The translations under genes and the position numbers were made by a program. From Deltaproteobacteria bacterium (lineage in GTDB: Bacteria > Desulfobacterota > Desulfobulbia > Desulfobulbales > VMSU01), in NCBI GenBank assembly GCA_021789795.1, contig JAJYJA010000038.1, positions 1-16,737 on the forward strand: a stretch of DNA of 16,737 nucleotides. Reading direction: 5' to 3'. This document shows positions 1 through 8,097 of this stretch, piece after piece; the first letter of the stretch is position 1; the number at the start of each line of letters is the position of its first letter. The notes below the pieces were generated by a model. The model was not told where the DNA came from. It saw only the letters and a list, made by a program, of their open reading frames with translations, and made no database searches.

Positions 1-197
1 AGGCGGAATATTCTTGAAAAAAGGCTCAATGAGCCTTGAACGACCTGATCCGCCCAGTAAATGTGCCAGAGGCGGCTGGGGTAGTTCCGTCACACCCGGA
101 AATGTTTTTCATTTTGCAAGAGGCTCCACTTGTTTGCGTTCGTGATTTTGCTGGTTTTGCCTGAACCTGCCCCTTATCCTTAAATCCCTTGAACCTC
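1..197. other. Non-coding stretch upstream of rsmE
   Basis: I see no convincing gene here; a minus-strand open frame crossing this area is antisense to rsmE and low in recognisable motifs. It contains the palindrome at 21-37 and a weaker hairpin TTCCG (85-89) / CGGAA (97-101) followed by T104-T108, which could be a feeble rightward terminator for a gene lying off the left edge. A promoter for rsmE must lie here, but no good -35/-10 pair stands out. Confidence 0.5.
21..37 (-). terminator. Terminator-like palindrome, leftward
   Basis: The arms AAGGCTCA (21-28) and TGAGCCTT (30-37) are perfectly complementary around one base. Read on the minus strand, the hairpin (7-bp stem, 3-nt loop) runs directly into six T (complement of A17-A22), which is the form of an intrinsic terminator for leftward transcription. 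On the plus strand only TTG follows, so it would be weak in that direction. No gene that it obviously serves lies inside the window; the nearest leftward gene, murJ, ends more than 900 bp away. Confidence 0.4.
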
Positions 198-947
198 ATG
201 AACCTCATCCTCCTCCGTCCGGAAGAGACGGGCACCAGCGATGGGTCGGCTACCGTCCGCCTCACTGGCCGCCGGCTGGAGCATTTAAACAAGGTACTCA
301 AGGCGGAAGTCGGCGACTCGGTGCGGGTGGGCATCCTGGGGGGGCTGATGGGCCGGGGCGAGATCGTGGCCATCTCCCGGCGGGAGGCGGTGCTGGCGGT
401 GCGGCTCGATAGCCCGCCGCCGCCCAGATTGCCGCTCTCCCTTATCCTGGCCCTGCCCCGGCCCATCATGCTCAAGCGGGTGCTGGCCCAGGCCGCGGCC
501 TTGGGCGTCCAGCACCTGTTCCTCATCAACGCCCGTCGGGTGGAGAAGAGCTTTTTCGCCGCCAGCCCGGTGCGGGAGGGTGATTTTAGCCCCTACCTGG
601 AAAACGGCCTGGAGCAGGCGATGGACACCGTGGCCCCCACCGTCTCGGTGCATCCGCGCTTTTCGCCCTTTGTCGAGGATGTCCTGCCCGGACTGGCGGG
701 CAGGGCGCGGCTGCTTGCCCATCCCCTGGCCGAGGCGCGGCCCCTGGCCGAACTCGTGCCGCGCCCGCCGTTGACCGGGCCGCTCCTGCTTGCCATCGGC
801 CCGGAGGGGGGCTGGCAAGGGCACGAGGTCGTCTCCCTGGGCCAGGCCGGTTTTGTCGTCTTCAGCCTCGGCCCCCGCATCCTGAGGGTGGACACGGCGG
901 TGCCGGCCCTCATCGCCCAAATCGGGCTGCTCTTGGGTCGAGGGTGA
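198..947 (+). CDS. rsmE: 16S rRNA m3U1498 methyltransferase RsmE
   Basis: This 249-residue protein is a SPOUT-class methyltransferase that uses S-adenosylmethionine to methylate N3 of U1498 of 16S rRNA in the assembled 30S subunit. The N-terminal part (about 1-75) is the PUA-like RNA-binding domain. The C-terminal part holds the trefoil-knot motifs GPEGGW (residues 201-206) and LGPRILRVDTA (224-234, the family's LG-x-R-I-L-R-x-[ED]-T-A). The start is set at the ATG at 198 because MNLILLRPEE is a typical beginning. The in-frame TTG at 189 lies in a tandem GAACCTCAT repeat and is less likely. No clear Shine-Dalgarno sequence precedes either. The stop lies 14 bp from the convergent murJ stop, with no room for a separate terminator. 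Confidence 0.95.
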   Translation: MNLILLRPEETGTSDGSATVRLTGRRLEHLNKVLKAEVGDSVRVGILGGLMGRGEIVAISRREAVLAVRLDSPPPPRLPLSLILALPRPIMLKRVLAQAAALGVQHLFLINARRVEKSFFAASPVREGDFSPYLENGLEQAMDTVAPTVSVHPRFSPFVEDVLPGLAGRARLLAHPLAEARPLAELVPRPPLTGPLLLAIGPEGGWQGHEVVSLGQAGFVVFSLGPRILRVDTAVPALIAQIGLLLGRG

Positions 948-961
948 CCACTTCGTCCGCC

Positions 962-2542
<1,581 letters not shown>

Positions 2543-2543
2543 G

Positions 2544-3173
2544 TCAGGTGAGTCGATGGATCTGGGAGATTTCGTCCGGGCAGGTGACACAGACGTTAAG
2601 GTCCTGGAGGATGCCGTCGTCGATGGCGTAGATCCAGCCGTGCACCGCCAGCTCTTGGCCGGCCTTCCAGGCGTTCTGGACGATGGAGGTGTGGCAGACG
2701 TTGGCCACCTGCTCCACCACGTTCAGCTCGCAGAGCCGGTCGAAGCGGGCCTGGGCGCCGGGCAGGGCGTTGATCTGGGCCTCGTGGTAGCGATAGACGT
2801 CCTTGATGTTGCGCAGCCAGTTGTCGATCAGCCCGTGCTCCCGGTTGTCCATGGCGGCCCGGATGCCGCTGCACCCGTAGTGGCCGCAGACGATGATGTG
2901 CCTGATCTTCAGCACCTCGACCGCGAACTGGATGACCGCGAGGCAGTTTAAGTCGGTATGCACCACCAGGTTGGCGATGTTACGGTGCACGAAGATCTGG
3001 CCGGGCAGCAGGTCGAGGATCTGGTTGGCCGGCACCCGGCTGTCGGCGCAGCCGATCCACAGGTACTCCGGGTGCTGCTGTTCGGACAACCGGGCGAAGA
3101 ACTCCGGATCCTCGGCCTTGATCTTCCCGGCCCAGTCCCGGTTGCGGTCAAACAGGTCTTTTAATACTCGCAT
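2544..3173 (-). CDS. can: Beta-class carbonic anhydrase
   Basis: This zinc enzyme interconverts CO2 and bicarbonate in the cytoplasm, supplying bicarbonate for carboxylations. The 209-residue protein shows the full beta-class metal site: C42, D44 and R46 in GCADSR, then H98 and C101 in CGHYGC, the same positions as in E. coli Can. The motif VHRNIANLV (about 62-70) is also typical of this subfamily. The ATG at 3173 gives the family-typical beginning (MRVLKDLFDRNRDWA); no strong ribosome-binding site is visible before it. The gene starts 24 bp after the upstream endonuclease V-like gene and its stop is one base from the murJ start, so it is probably expressed as part of the same transcript. Confidence 0.96.
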   Translation of the reverse strand: MRVLKDLFDRNRDWAGKIKAEDPEFFARLSEQQHPEYLWIGCADSRVPANQILDLLPGQIFVHRNIANLVVHTDLNCLAVIQFAVEVLKIRHIIVCGHYGCSGIRAAMDNREHGLIDNWLRNIKDVYRYHEAQINALPGAQARFDRLCELNVVEQVANVCHTSIVQNAWKAGQELAVHGWIYAIDDGILQDLNVCVTCPDEISQIHRLT

Positions 3174-3197
3174 GGTCGTGTCGTTAACAGGGGGTTT

Positions 3198-3641
3198 TCA
3201 AATGCCGCCGGTCGGCCGCTCCCAGGGGGCGATCTGGCCGGGGACGACAAAAAACAGGGGGTGGCACTCGGGCGCGGTCACGGCTAGATGGCGAGCGTGC
3301 AGCCGGGGGGCGCGGTTTTCGAGCTTCCGCAGGAGGTGCCGCCACTCGTGGGCCAACTGTCCGGCGGTCACGGGGATGGCGGCCGCGCCCGGCCCCGCCG
3401 AGATGATCTTTCCCTGGTCGAAGGTGTAGCCGCGGGCCTCTGCCTCGCGGCCCACCGCCAGCAGATAGGCGCCGAGGGCCGCAAGTGGCTCGGCCTGGGC
3501 CCGGAAGCGGTCGAGCTGGGGATGCCGCTGGTAGCCCTTTGTGCGTCCGGCCAGCACCGTCTGGGCCAGGAGCGTCTCCCGCCACAGGGCTACCAGGCCC
3601 AGGCGGTCAAGGTATTTGGGGTGCAGCGACCAGAGTCGCAT
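3198..3641 (-). CDS. Endonuclease V / pyrimidine-dimer glycosylase-like protein
   Basis: This 147-residue basic protein begins with MRLWSLHPKYLD, the hallmark of small bacterial proteins related to phage T4 endonuclease V (Pyr_excise family), which cut DNA at UV-induced pyrimidine dimers. By hand alignment, WRE (W20-R21-E22) matches T4 Tyr21-Arg22-Glu23, so the catalytic glutamate is kept. The T4 nucleophile, the alpha-amine of Thr2, has no counterpart: Met1 is followed directly by Arg2. Further family-like blocks are TKGYQRHPQL (about 34-43) and EARGYTFDQGKI (about 68-79). The start follows the feoB stop by 15 bp with a purine-rich AGGGG before it. Family membership is fairly secure; the actual DNA-repair activity is not established by the sequence. 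Confidence 0.7.
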   Translation of the reverse strand: MRLWSLHPKYLDRLGLVALWRETLLAQTVLAGRTKGYQRHPQLDRFRAQAEPLAALGAYLLAVGREAEARGYTFDQGKIISAGPGAAAIPVTAGQLAHEWRHLLRKLENRAPRLHARHLAVTAPECHPLFFVVPGQIAPWERPTGGI

Positions 3642-3656
3642 CCGCCCCTGCCGTGC

Positions 3657-5924
3657 TTAAAACATCCCCCCCAGCCGGTAAACCAGGGTGGCCAGGGCGA
3701 AGGCGAAACCGGTGTTGAAGAGCACCGAAAACAGCCCCCAGCGCCAGGAGCCGGCCTCCCGGACGATGCAGGCCACCGTGACCACACAGGGGGCGTAGAA
3801 CATGATGAACACCACGAGCGCCAGGGCCAGGCGCGGGGTCCAGTGGGGGTCCTCGGCCAGGGTCTGGGAGAGCGACTGGCTAGACGCCGAGTTCACCGCC
3901 CCCAGGGAGTAGGCGGTACCCAGGGTGGAGACGATCACCTCCTTGGCCGCCAGCCCGCCCAGGAGGGCGATGTTTACCCGCCAGTCGAAACCGGACAGCC
4001 AGCTCACCGACTCCAAGGCCCGGCCCGTCCGGCCCGCCAGGGAATGTTCCAGGGCCGCCTGCGACTGGCGCTGGTCGATGTCGTCGAGTTTGGCCCGCAG
4101 GTCGGCCGCCGCCTGATCCTCGGCCCCGTTCAGGCCCGGATGCTCCTCCGGGTCTTCGCTGCCCTCGACCTGGGCCTGGTCTTCCTCCTCCGGGGCGGTG
4201 GCCGCCTTGACGACCGGCGCCGGCACCCCGGCCACGGCGGCCTGGCGCTCGGCCGCAAACTGGGCCTTGGCCCCGGCGGGCAGGCCGGGGTAGGTCATCA
4301 TCACCCAGAGCAGGATCGATACCCCGAGAATCACGGTGCCCGCCTTCTGGATATAGCTCCAGGTCTTCTCCCAGGTGTGGATCAACAGACCCTTGAAGGT
4401 GGGGAAACGGTAGGGCGGCAGCTCCATGACGAAGGGGGTGGAGTCGCCCTTCAAGATGGTGAGTCTGAGCAGCTTGGCCACCAACAGGGCCACGGCCCAG
4501 GCCAGCAGGTTGGAGAACAGCATGAACTGGGCCTGGTACTCGGAGAAGAAGGCCCCGATCAGCATGGCCAGCACCGGCAGCTTGGCCCCGCAGTTCATGA
4601 AGGGGGCGGTGAGCAGGGTGGCCATCCGCTCGCGGTGGGAGCGAAGCGTGCGGGTGGCCATCACCCCCGGCACGGCGCAGCCGCCGGCGATGCCGCCGGA
4701 GAGGACGTAGGCCAGCACCGAGTTGCCGTGCAGCCCGAAGGTGCGGAACACCCGGTCCAGCATGAAGGCCACCCGGGCCAGGTAGCCGGAATCCTCCAGG
4801 AAGGCTAAACCAAAGAACATCAGCATGATCAGCGGCACAAACCCCAGCACCCCACCCACCCCGTGGATCACCCCCGAGACCAGAAGCGACTTGAGCGGCC
4901 CGTCGGCCAAGAGCCGGTCCACCTGCCCGGCCAGGAAGTCGAAGCAGGCGCCCACCCAGGCGATGGGCGCCTTGCTGTAGGTGAAGGTGAAGTAGTAGAG
5001 CCCCAGCAGCACCCCCATCATAATCAGAGGGCCCAGGAATCTGTTGGTCAAGACCTTGTCGAGCTTGTCCGAGGTGTAGAGTCGATCAAGATCGAATTCC
5101 CTGGAGATCACCCCCTGGCGGAGGATGGATTTGATGTAGCCGTAGCGGTGATCGGCGATCATCGCCTCGGGCGTCGTGGACATGGTGGTATCGAGGTGGC
5201 GGGAGACCGTCTCCGCCAGTTCGAGCAGCCGGGAGGCGGGGTCGGGGGCCGCGGCCTTGGCCTGGTCGATGATCCGCTGGTCGCCCTCCAGTACCTTCAC
5301 CCCCAGCCAGCGACTGGGGTAGAGTCTGGCCAGGGCCGGGGCCTTGGCGATCTCCGCCTCCATGCTCAGGAGGGCGGAGTCCAGGTCCTCGCCGTAGGAG
5401 ATGGCCGGGTGTTCCGGCCCCTGACCCCGGCGGGCCACCGCCAGGGCCTCCCGCATCAGGGCCTCGACCCCGGTGCCGGTGCGGGCCACGATCGGCACCA
5501 CCGGCACCCCGAGCAGGGCGGAGAGCCGTTGGGCGTCGATGGCGATGCCGCGATCCTTGGCCACATCGACCATGTTCAAGGCCACCACCAGGGGCAGGTT
5601 CATCTCGCAGAACTGGCAGGTCAGATAGAGGTTGCGCTCCAGGTTGGCGGCATCGACGATGTTGACTACCACCTGGGGCCGGTCCTTGACCAGGAAGTCC
5701 CTGGCCACCACCTCCTCCACCGAGTAGGCGGTCAGGGAGTAGGTGCCGGGGAGATCGACGATCTTGAGCCGCTGGCCCTCCAGTTCGTAGAGGCCCTCCT
5801 TCTTCTCCACCGTCACCCCCGGATAGTTGCCCACGTGCTGGCGGGCCCCGGTGATGGCGTTGAACAGGGTGGTCTTGCCGGCGTTGGGGTTGCCGGCCAG
5901 GGCGATGACGATCTCGGCGTTCAT
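3657..5924 (-). CDS. feoB: Ferrous iron transport protein B (FeoB)
   Basis: This is an inner-membrane Fe(II) transporter with an N-terminal GTP-binding domain, 755 residues. G-protein motifs are G1 GNPNAGKTT (11-19), G3 DLPG (57-60), G4 NMVD (117-120) and a G5-like VARTGTG (146-152). The helical regulatory domain follows to about residue 285. The membrane domain begins near residue 298 and contains two Gate-type segments, with the cysteine motif GGCAVPG (414-420) and APCVVTVACIVRE (711-723). Between membrane segments, residues 576-608 form an acidic, low-complexity stretch rich in E, D, A and G. The start overlaps the feoA stop by four bases (ATGA), so translation is coupled. No separate FeoC is present; the next gene downstream is the endonuclease V-like protein. 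Confidence 0.97.
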   Translation of the reverse strand: MNAEIVIALAGNPNAGKTTLFNAITGARQHVGNYPGVTVEKKEGLYELEGQRLKIVDLPGTYSLTAYSVEEVVARDFLVKDRPQVVVNIVDAANLERNLYLTCQFCEMNLPLVVALNMVDVAKDRGIAIDAQRLSALLGVPVVPIVARTGTGVEALMREALAVARRGQGPEHPAISYGEDLDSALLSMEAEIAKAPALARLYPSRWLGVKVLEGDQRIIDQAKAAAPDPASRLLELAETVSRHLDTTMSTTPEAMIADHRYGYIKSILRQGVISREFDLDRLYTSDKLDKVLTNRFLGPLIMMGVLLGLYYFTFTYSKAPIAWVGACFDFLAGQVDRLLADGPLKSLLVSGVIHGVGGVLGFVPLIMLMFFGLAFLEDSGYLARVAFMLDRVFRTFGLHGNSVLAYVLSGGIAGGCAVPGVMATRTLRSHRERMATLLTAPFMNCGAKLPVLAMLIGAFFSEYQAQFMLFSNLLAWAVALLVAKLLRLTILKGDSTPFVMELPPYRFPTFKGLLIHTWEKTWSYIQKAGTVILGVSILLWVMMTYPGLPAGAKAQFAAERQAAVAGVPAPVVKAATAPEEEDQAQVEGSEDPEEHPGLNGAEDQAAADLRAKLDDIDQRQSQAALEHSLAGRTGRALESVSWLSGFDWRVNIALLGGLAAKEVIVSTLGTAYSLGAVNSASSQSLSQTLAEDPHWTPRLALALVVFIMFYAPCVVTVACIVREAGSWRWGLFSVLFNTGFAFALATLVYRLGGMF

Positions 5925-6190
5925 GACGTTCGTTCTCGGGAGGGGGCATCGCCGCCCTCCTCAACCTCGATTTCAATCAGGTCGGCCTCGTTGTTGCGCA
6001 GGGTCAGGGTACCGCCCATGACCCTGATGGCCACCGGGTCGTAGAGGGGGGCGCGGCCCTGGATCACGATCCTGGTGCCCGGCACCAGGCCCATCTCCCT
6101 GATCCGGCGGCCCAGTTCGCCACCCACCTTGACCGCCGCGATGGTGCCGGCCTGATCCTTTTTCATCTTGCGCATGGCGATCCGCGTCAT
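5921..6190 (-). CDS. feoA: Ferrous iron transport protein A (FeoA)
   Basis: This small SH3-like cytoplasmic protein (89 residues) acts with FeoB in Fe(II) uptake. Typical features are AGTIAAVKVGGELGRRIREMG (a conserved family block near residues 14-34), LVPGTRIVI (35-43) and the end of the fold with VAIRVMGGTLTLRNNEADLIEIE. The length matches the family (about 75-90). An alternative start is the ATG five codons in (M6); the one at 6190 is the outermost. No strong ribosome-binding site is seen. It is the first gene of the leftward operon and overlaps feoB by four bases. I looked for a Fur-type palindrome upstream and saw none. Confidence 0.93.
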   Translation of the reverse strand: MTRIAMRKMKKDQAGTIAAVKVGGELGRRIREMGLVPGTRIVIQGRAPLYDPVAIRVMGGTLTLRNNEADLIEIEVEEGGDAPSRERTS

Positions 6191-6294
6191 GTCTTTAAGT
6201 CGTTCCGGGTTGGGGTTGAATCGTTTTGCCTAGTATGTTTGATGATCTCGCAAAAAGGTAGCCGATGGCTAAGCAAAAGGGCCGATATACAAGG

Positions 6295-6364
6295 TGCGGG
6301 GTGTGTTTGGCGAGTGAGGCCATACAGATGGTATGCCGAACGAGCCAAACCGCCACGCGCCGCA
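6295..6364 (+). ncRNA. Candidate structured RNA hairpin with tandem G.A pairs
   Basis: The arms are TGCGG (6295-6299) with CCGCA (6360-6364), GTG (6301-6303) with CAC (6354-6356), GTTTGGC (6305-6311) with GCCAAAC (6344-6350), and GG-CATAC (from 6318) with GTATGCC (6331-6337) around a short loop. Between the last two stems lie GAGTGA (6312-6317) and GAACGA (6338-6343), which align antiparallel as G.A, A.G, G-C, T-A, G.A, A.G: two tandem sheared G.A motifs around two Watson-Crick pairs. This works only on the plus strand; the complement has U/C mismatches. T6376-T6380 follows. It could be a leader element or a small RNA. No known class was recognised. Confidence 0.4.
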
Positions 6365-6525
6365 GTGGATCGGTCTTTTTGCGACGCCATCATGGTTGGA
6401 AAACCTCTAACATAACCGGGAGACTGGCGGTTGGGCAATTTATTTTCGGAGAGCGGGGCGTTTTGTCCGTCCGCAGCCGGGGAGGCGGACGGCTGGCGAG
6501 TGGCGGGGGAAGGGGCCATTTCCCC

Positions 6526-6554
6526 TTTACAAAGCCTGGTAAATCGAATATGTA
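6526..6554 (+). promoter_or_regulatory. Candidate sigma-70 promoter for the rnf operon
   Basis: TTTACA (6526-6531, five of six matches to the -35 consensus) is followed after 17 bp by TATGTA (6549-6554, a weak -10). It lies about 90 bp before the rnfC start in the least GC-rich part of the region. It directly follows a GGGGAA/TTCCCC hairpin, so the same bases could alternatively be the tail of a weak terminator. Confidence 0.3.
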
Positions 6555-6644
6555 ATCTCACCTTAAAGGGGGTCTGTCCCGCCACAAATTCGCCTGGCCG
6601 CCCCTGCCTGACGACGAGGTAACCTACTTAAAAATAGCTTTGAT

Positions 6645-7961
6645 ATGACCGCGTTACTTACCTTCCCCAAGGGCGGGGTGCACCCACCCGCCGCCAAGGA
6701 ACTGACCGCCAGCCTGGCCATCGAGGTCATGCCGGTGCCCGATGAGCTGGAGATTATCCTGGGCCAGCATATCGGCGCCCCCTGCACCCCGACGGTGGCC
6801 GCCAAGGACGAGGTCAAGGAGGGGCAGGTCATCGGCGAGGTGGTCAAGGGTCTGGGTGTCCCCCTGCACGCCCCGGTCACCGGCGTCGTCAAGGGCCTGG
6901 GCCAGTCGGCCCACCCGATGCGGGTCAGCGTCCCCTCGCTCCTTCTCGCCACCAACCACGAGGCCGCCCCGGCCAGCTACAGCCGTCGCGACTGGCGGCA
7001 ATTCGGCAAGGACGAGCTTTTGAAGATGGTGCACAGGGCCGGGATCATCGGCATCGGCGGCGCCGGTTTCCCCTCCCACGTCAAGCTCAATCCCCCCCCC
7101 GACAACCCGGTTGACACCCTGATCATCAACGGCGCCGAGTGCGAGCCCTACATCACCGCCGATCACCGGCAGATGCTGGAGGCCAGCGCCGAGATCGTCG
7201 AGGGCGCCCAGATCATCTTGAAGATCCTGGGGATCGAGAACTGCTGGATCGGCATCGAGAACAACAAGCCGGACGCCATCGCCGCCATGGGCAAGGCGGC
7301 CAGGGAATCTTCCGGGCCAGGCCGGATCACGGTGGCGCCGCTGAAGGTCAAGTATCCCCAGGGCTCGGAAAAACAGCTCATCCATGCGCTCACCGGCCGC
7401 AAGGTGCCGGCCTTCGCCCTGCCCTCGGCGGTGGGGGTGGTGGTGCACAACGTCGGCACCACCAAGGCCATCCACGACGCGGTGGCCCTGGGCAAGCCCC
7501 TGTACGAGAAGGTGCTGACCGTCTCCGGGCGGGGGATTGCCCGTCCCGCCAACCTGCTGGTCAAGGTCGGCACCCGGGTCAGCGACCTCGTCGCCTACCT
7601 GGGCGGGGTCAAGCCCGAACTGGCCAAGGTGGTGATGGGCGGGCCGATGATGGGTTTCGCCGTCTCCACCCTGGAGGTGCCGGTGACCAAGACCACCTCC
7701 TCGGTGCTGTTTCTGACCGAGGACGAGATCGACACCACCCCTCACTCCCCCTGCATCCGTTGCGGCTGGTGCCTCGAGGCCTGTCCCATGGGCCTGGAGC
7801 CCAAGGAGGTGGCGATCCACGTCGAGGCGGGCCGGGCCCAGGACACCGCCAAGTTCGGGGTCTTCGAGTGCTTCGAGTGCGGCTGCTGCGCCTACGTCTG
7901 TCCGGCCAAGCGGCCCCTGGTGCAGTTCATCCGTCTGGCCAAGATGAAGGCCAAGAAGTGA
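6645..7961 (+). CDS. rnfC: Rnf complex subunit RnfC
   Basis: RnfC is the peripheral cytoplasmic subunit that exchanges electrons with NAD(H) in the ferredoxin:NAD oxidoreductase. The 438-residue protein starts with FPKGGVHPP (7-15), the family signature. It carries a glycine-rich FMN/NADH site AGIIGIGGAGFPSHVK (132-147) and NGAECEPYIT (162-171). Its C-terminal module has two [4Fe-4S] motifs with C370, C373, C376, C380 and C409, C412, C415, C419. It lacks the long Ala/Lys-rich tail of E. coli RsxC, giving the compact form common in anaerobes. No good ribosome-binding site precedes the ATG. It is the first gene of the operon and is separated from rnfD by an unusually long 133-bp spacer. Confidence 0.97.
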   Translation: MTALLTFPKGGVHPPAAKELTASLAIEVMPVPDELEIILGQHIGAPCTPTVAAKDEVKEGQVIGEVVKGLGVPLHAPVTGVVKGLGQSAHPMRVSVPSLLLATNHEAAPASYSRRDWRQFGKDELLKMVHRAGIIGIGGAGFPSHVKLNPPPDNPVDTLIINGAECEPYITADHRQMLEASAEIVEGAQIILKILGIENCWIGIENNKPDAIAAMGKAARESSGPGRITVAPLKVKYPQGSEKQLIHALTGRKVPAFALPSAVGVVVHNVGTTKAIHDAVALGKPLYEKVLTVSGRGIARPANLLVKVGTRVSDLVAYLGGVKPELAKVVMGGPMMGFAVSTLEVPVTKTTSSVLFLTEDEIDTTPHSPCIRCGWCLEACPMGLEPKEVAIHVEAGRAQDTAKFGVFECFECGCCAYVCPAKRPLVQFIRLAKMKAKK

Positions 7962-7973
7962 GGGGAAGGAGAG

Positions 7974-8048
7974 GGTTAGCCTGTTAGCCCACCAAATGCA
8001 ATCGTGGCTGAACCAGGCGCCGGGCCCGGCATTTTTCATTTGCTAACC
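7974..8048 (+). promoter_or_regulatory. Structured spacer between rnfC and rnfD
   Basis: GGTTAGC (7974-7980) pairs perfectly with GCTAACC (8042-8048). Between them lies the 12-base palindrome GCCGGGCCCGGC (8019-8030) followed by T8032-T8036, which resembles an attenuator or partial intrinsic terminator. GTTAGCC is repeated at 7975 and 7983, and a related inverted copy AGCCTAACC lies at 8062-8070. The function is inferred: differential expression of rnfC versus the membrane subunits, or binding of a regulator to the repeats. Confidence 0.4.
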
Positions 8049-8081
8049 GCCTCAAACCTATAGCCTAACCGGCCTATCAAG

Positions 8082-8097
8082 AAGGAGAACGGTCATT
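8082..8097 (+). promoter_or_regulatory. Ribosome-binding site pointing to an ATT start
   Basis: AAGGAG (8082-8087), then seven bases, then ATT (8095-8097) in frame with rnfD. The spacing is ideal for initiation at ATT. The GTG at 8155 has only GGAAG immediately before it, too close to act. ATT initiation is rare but known from E. coli infC. Confidence 0.55.

Larger units (their letters stand above)
6191..6644. other. Divergent non-coding control region feoA / rnfC
   Basis: This is a 454-bp stretch between two divergently read operons. Open frames crossing it on either strand (for example + 6265-6555) lack family motifs and normal codon bias for this genome, and I do not call them. It is less GC-rich than the coding regions. 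It contains the extended hairpin at 6295-6364, an inverted repeat CCGTCCGC (6467-6474) / GCGGACGG (6485-6492), a hairpin GGGGAA (6506-6511) / TTCCCC (6520-6525) and a candidate promoter at 6526-6554. The rnfC transcript would have a leader of roughly 85 nt if the last is used. Confidence 0.6.

Noticed and set aside
3288..4808. A 506-codon plus-strand open frame antisense to feoB
   Set aside because: Low-complexity G/Q/H/R-rich product with no motifs; feoB on the other strand is unambiguous.
6467..6492. An intrinsic terminator from the CCGTCCGC/GCGGACGG inverted repeat
   Set aside because: The T-rich bases lie before, not after, the hairpin on the plus strand, and the minus strand has A-rich bases there, so no direction gives a terminator.
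6265..6555. A 96-residue plus-strand open frame in the feoA-rnfC gap
   Set aside because: No recognisable motif or ribosome-binding site, a basic low-complexity C-terminal half (R/G/S-rich), and it runs through the hairpin and the inverted repeats. Best explained as chance.
6187..6585. A 132-residue minus-strand open frame ending at feoA
   Set aside because: It ends at the feoA start, has no family resemblance and unlikely composition, and crosses the structured region.
6191..6644. A Fur box or a known riboswitch (cyclic di-GMP, TPP, cobalamin) in the divergent region
   Set aside because: I looked for the conserved sequence blocks on both strands and found none; the hairpin at 6295-6364 fits none of the classes I can recall.
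7974..8070. A complete DtxR/IdeR operator in the rnfC-rnfD spacer
   Set aside because: Only half-site-like matches are present; no full palindrome of the known consensus could be built.
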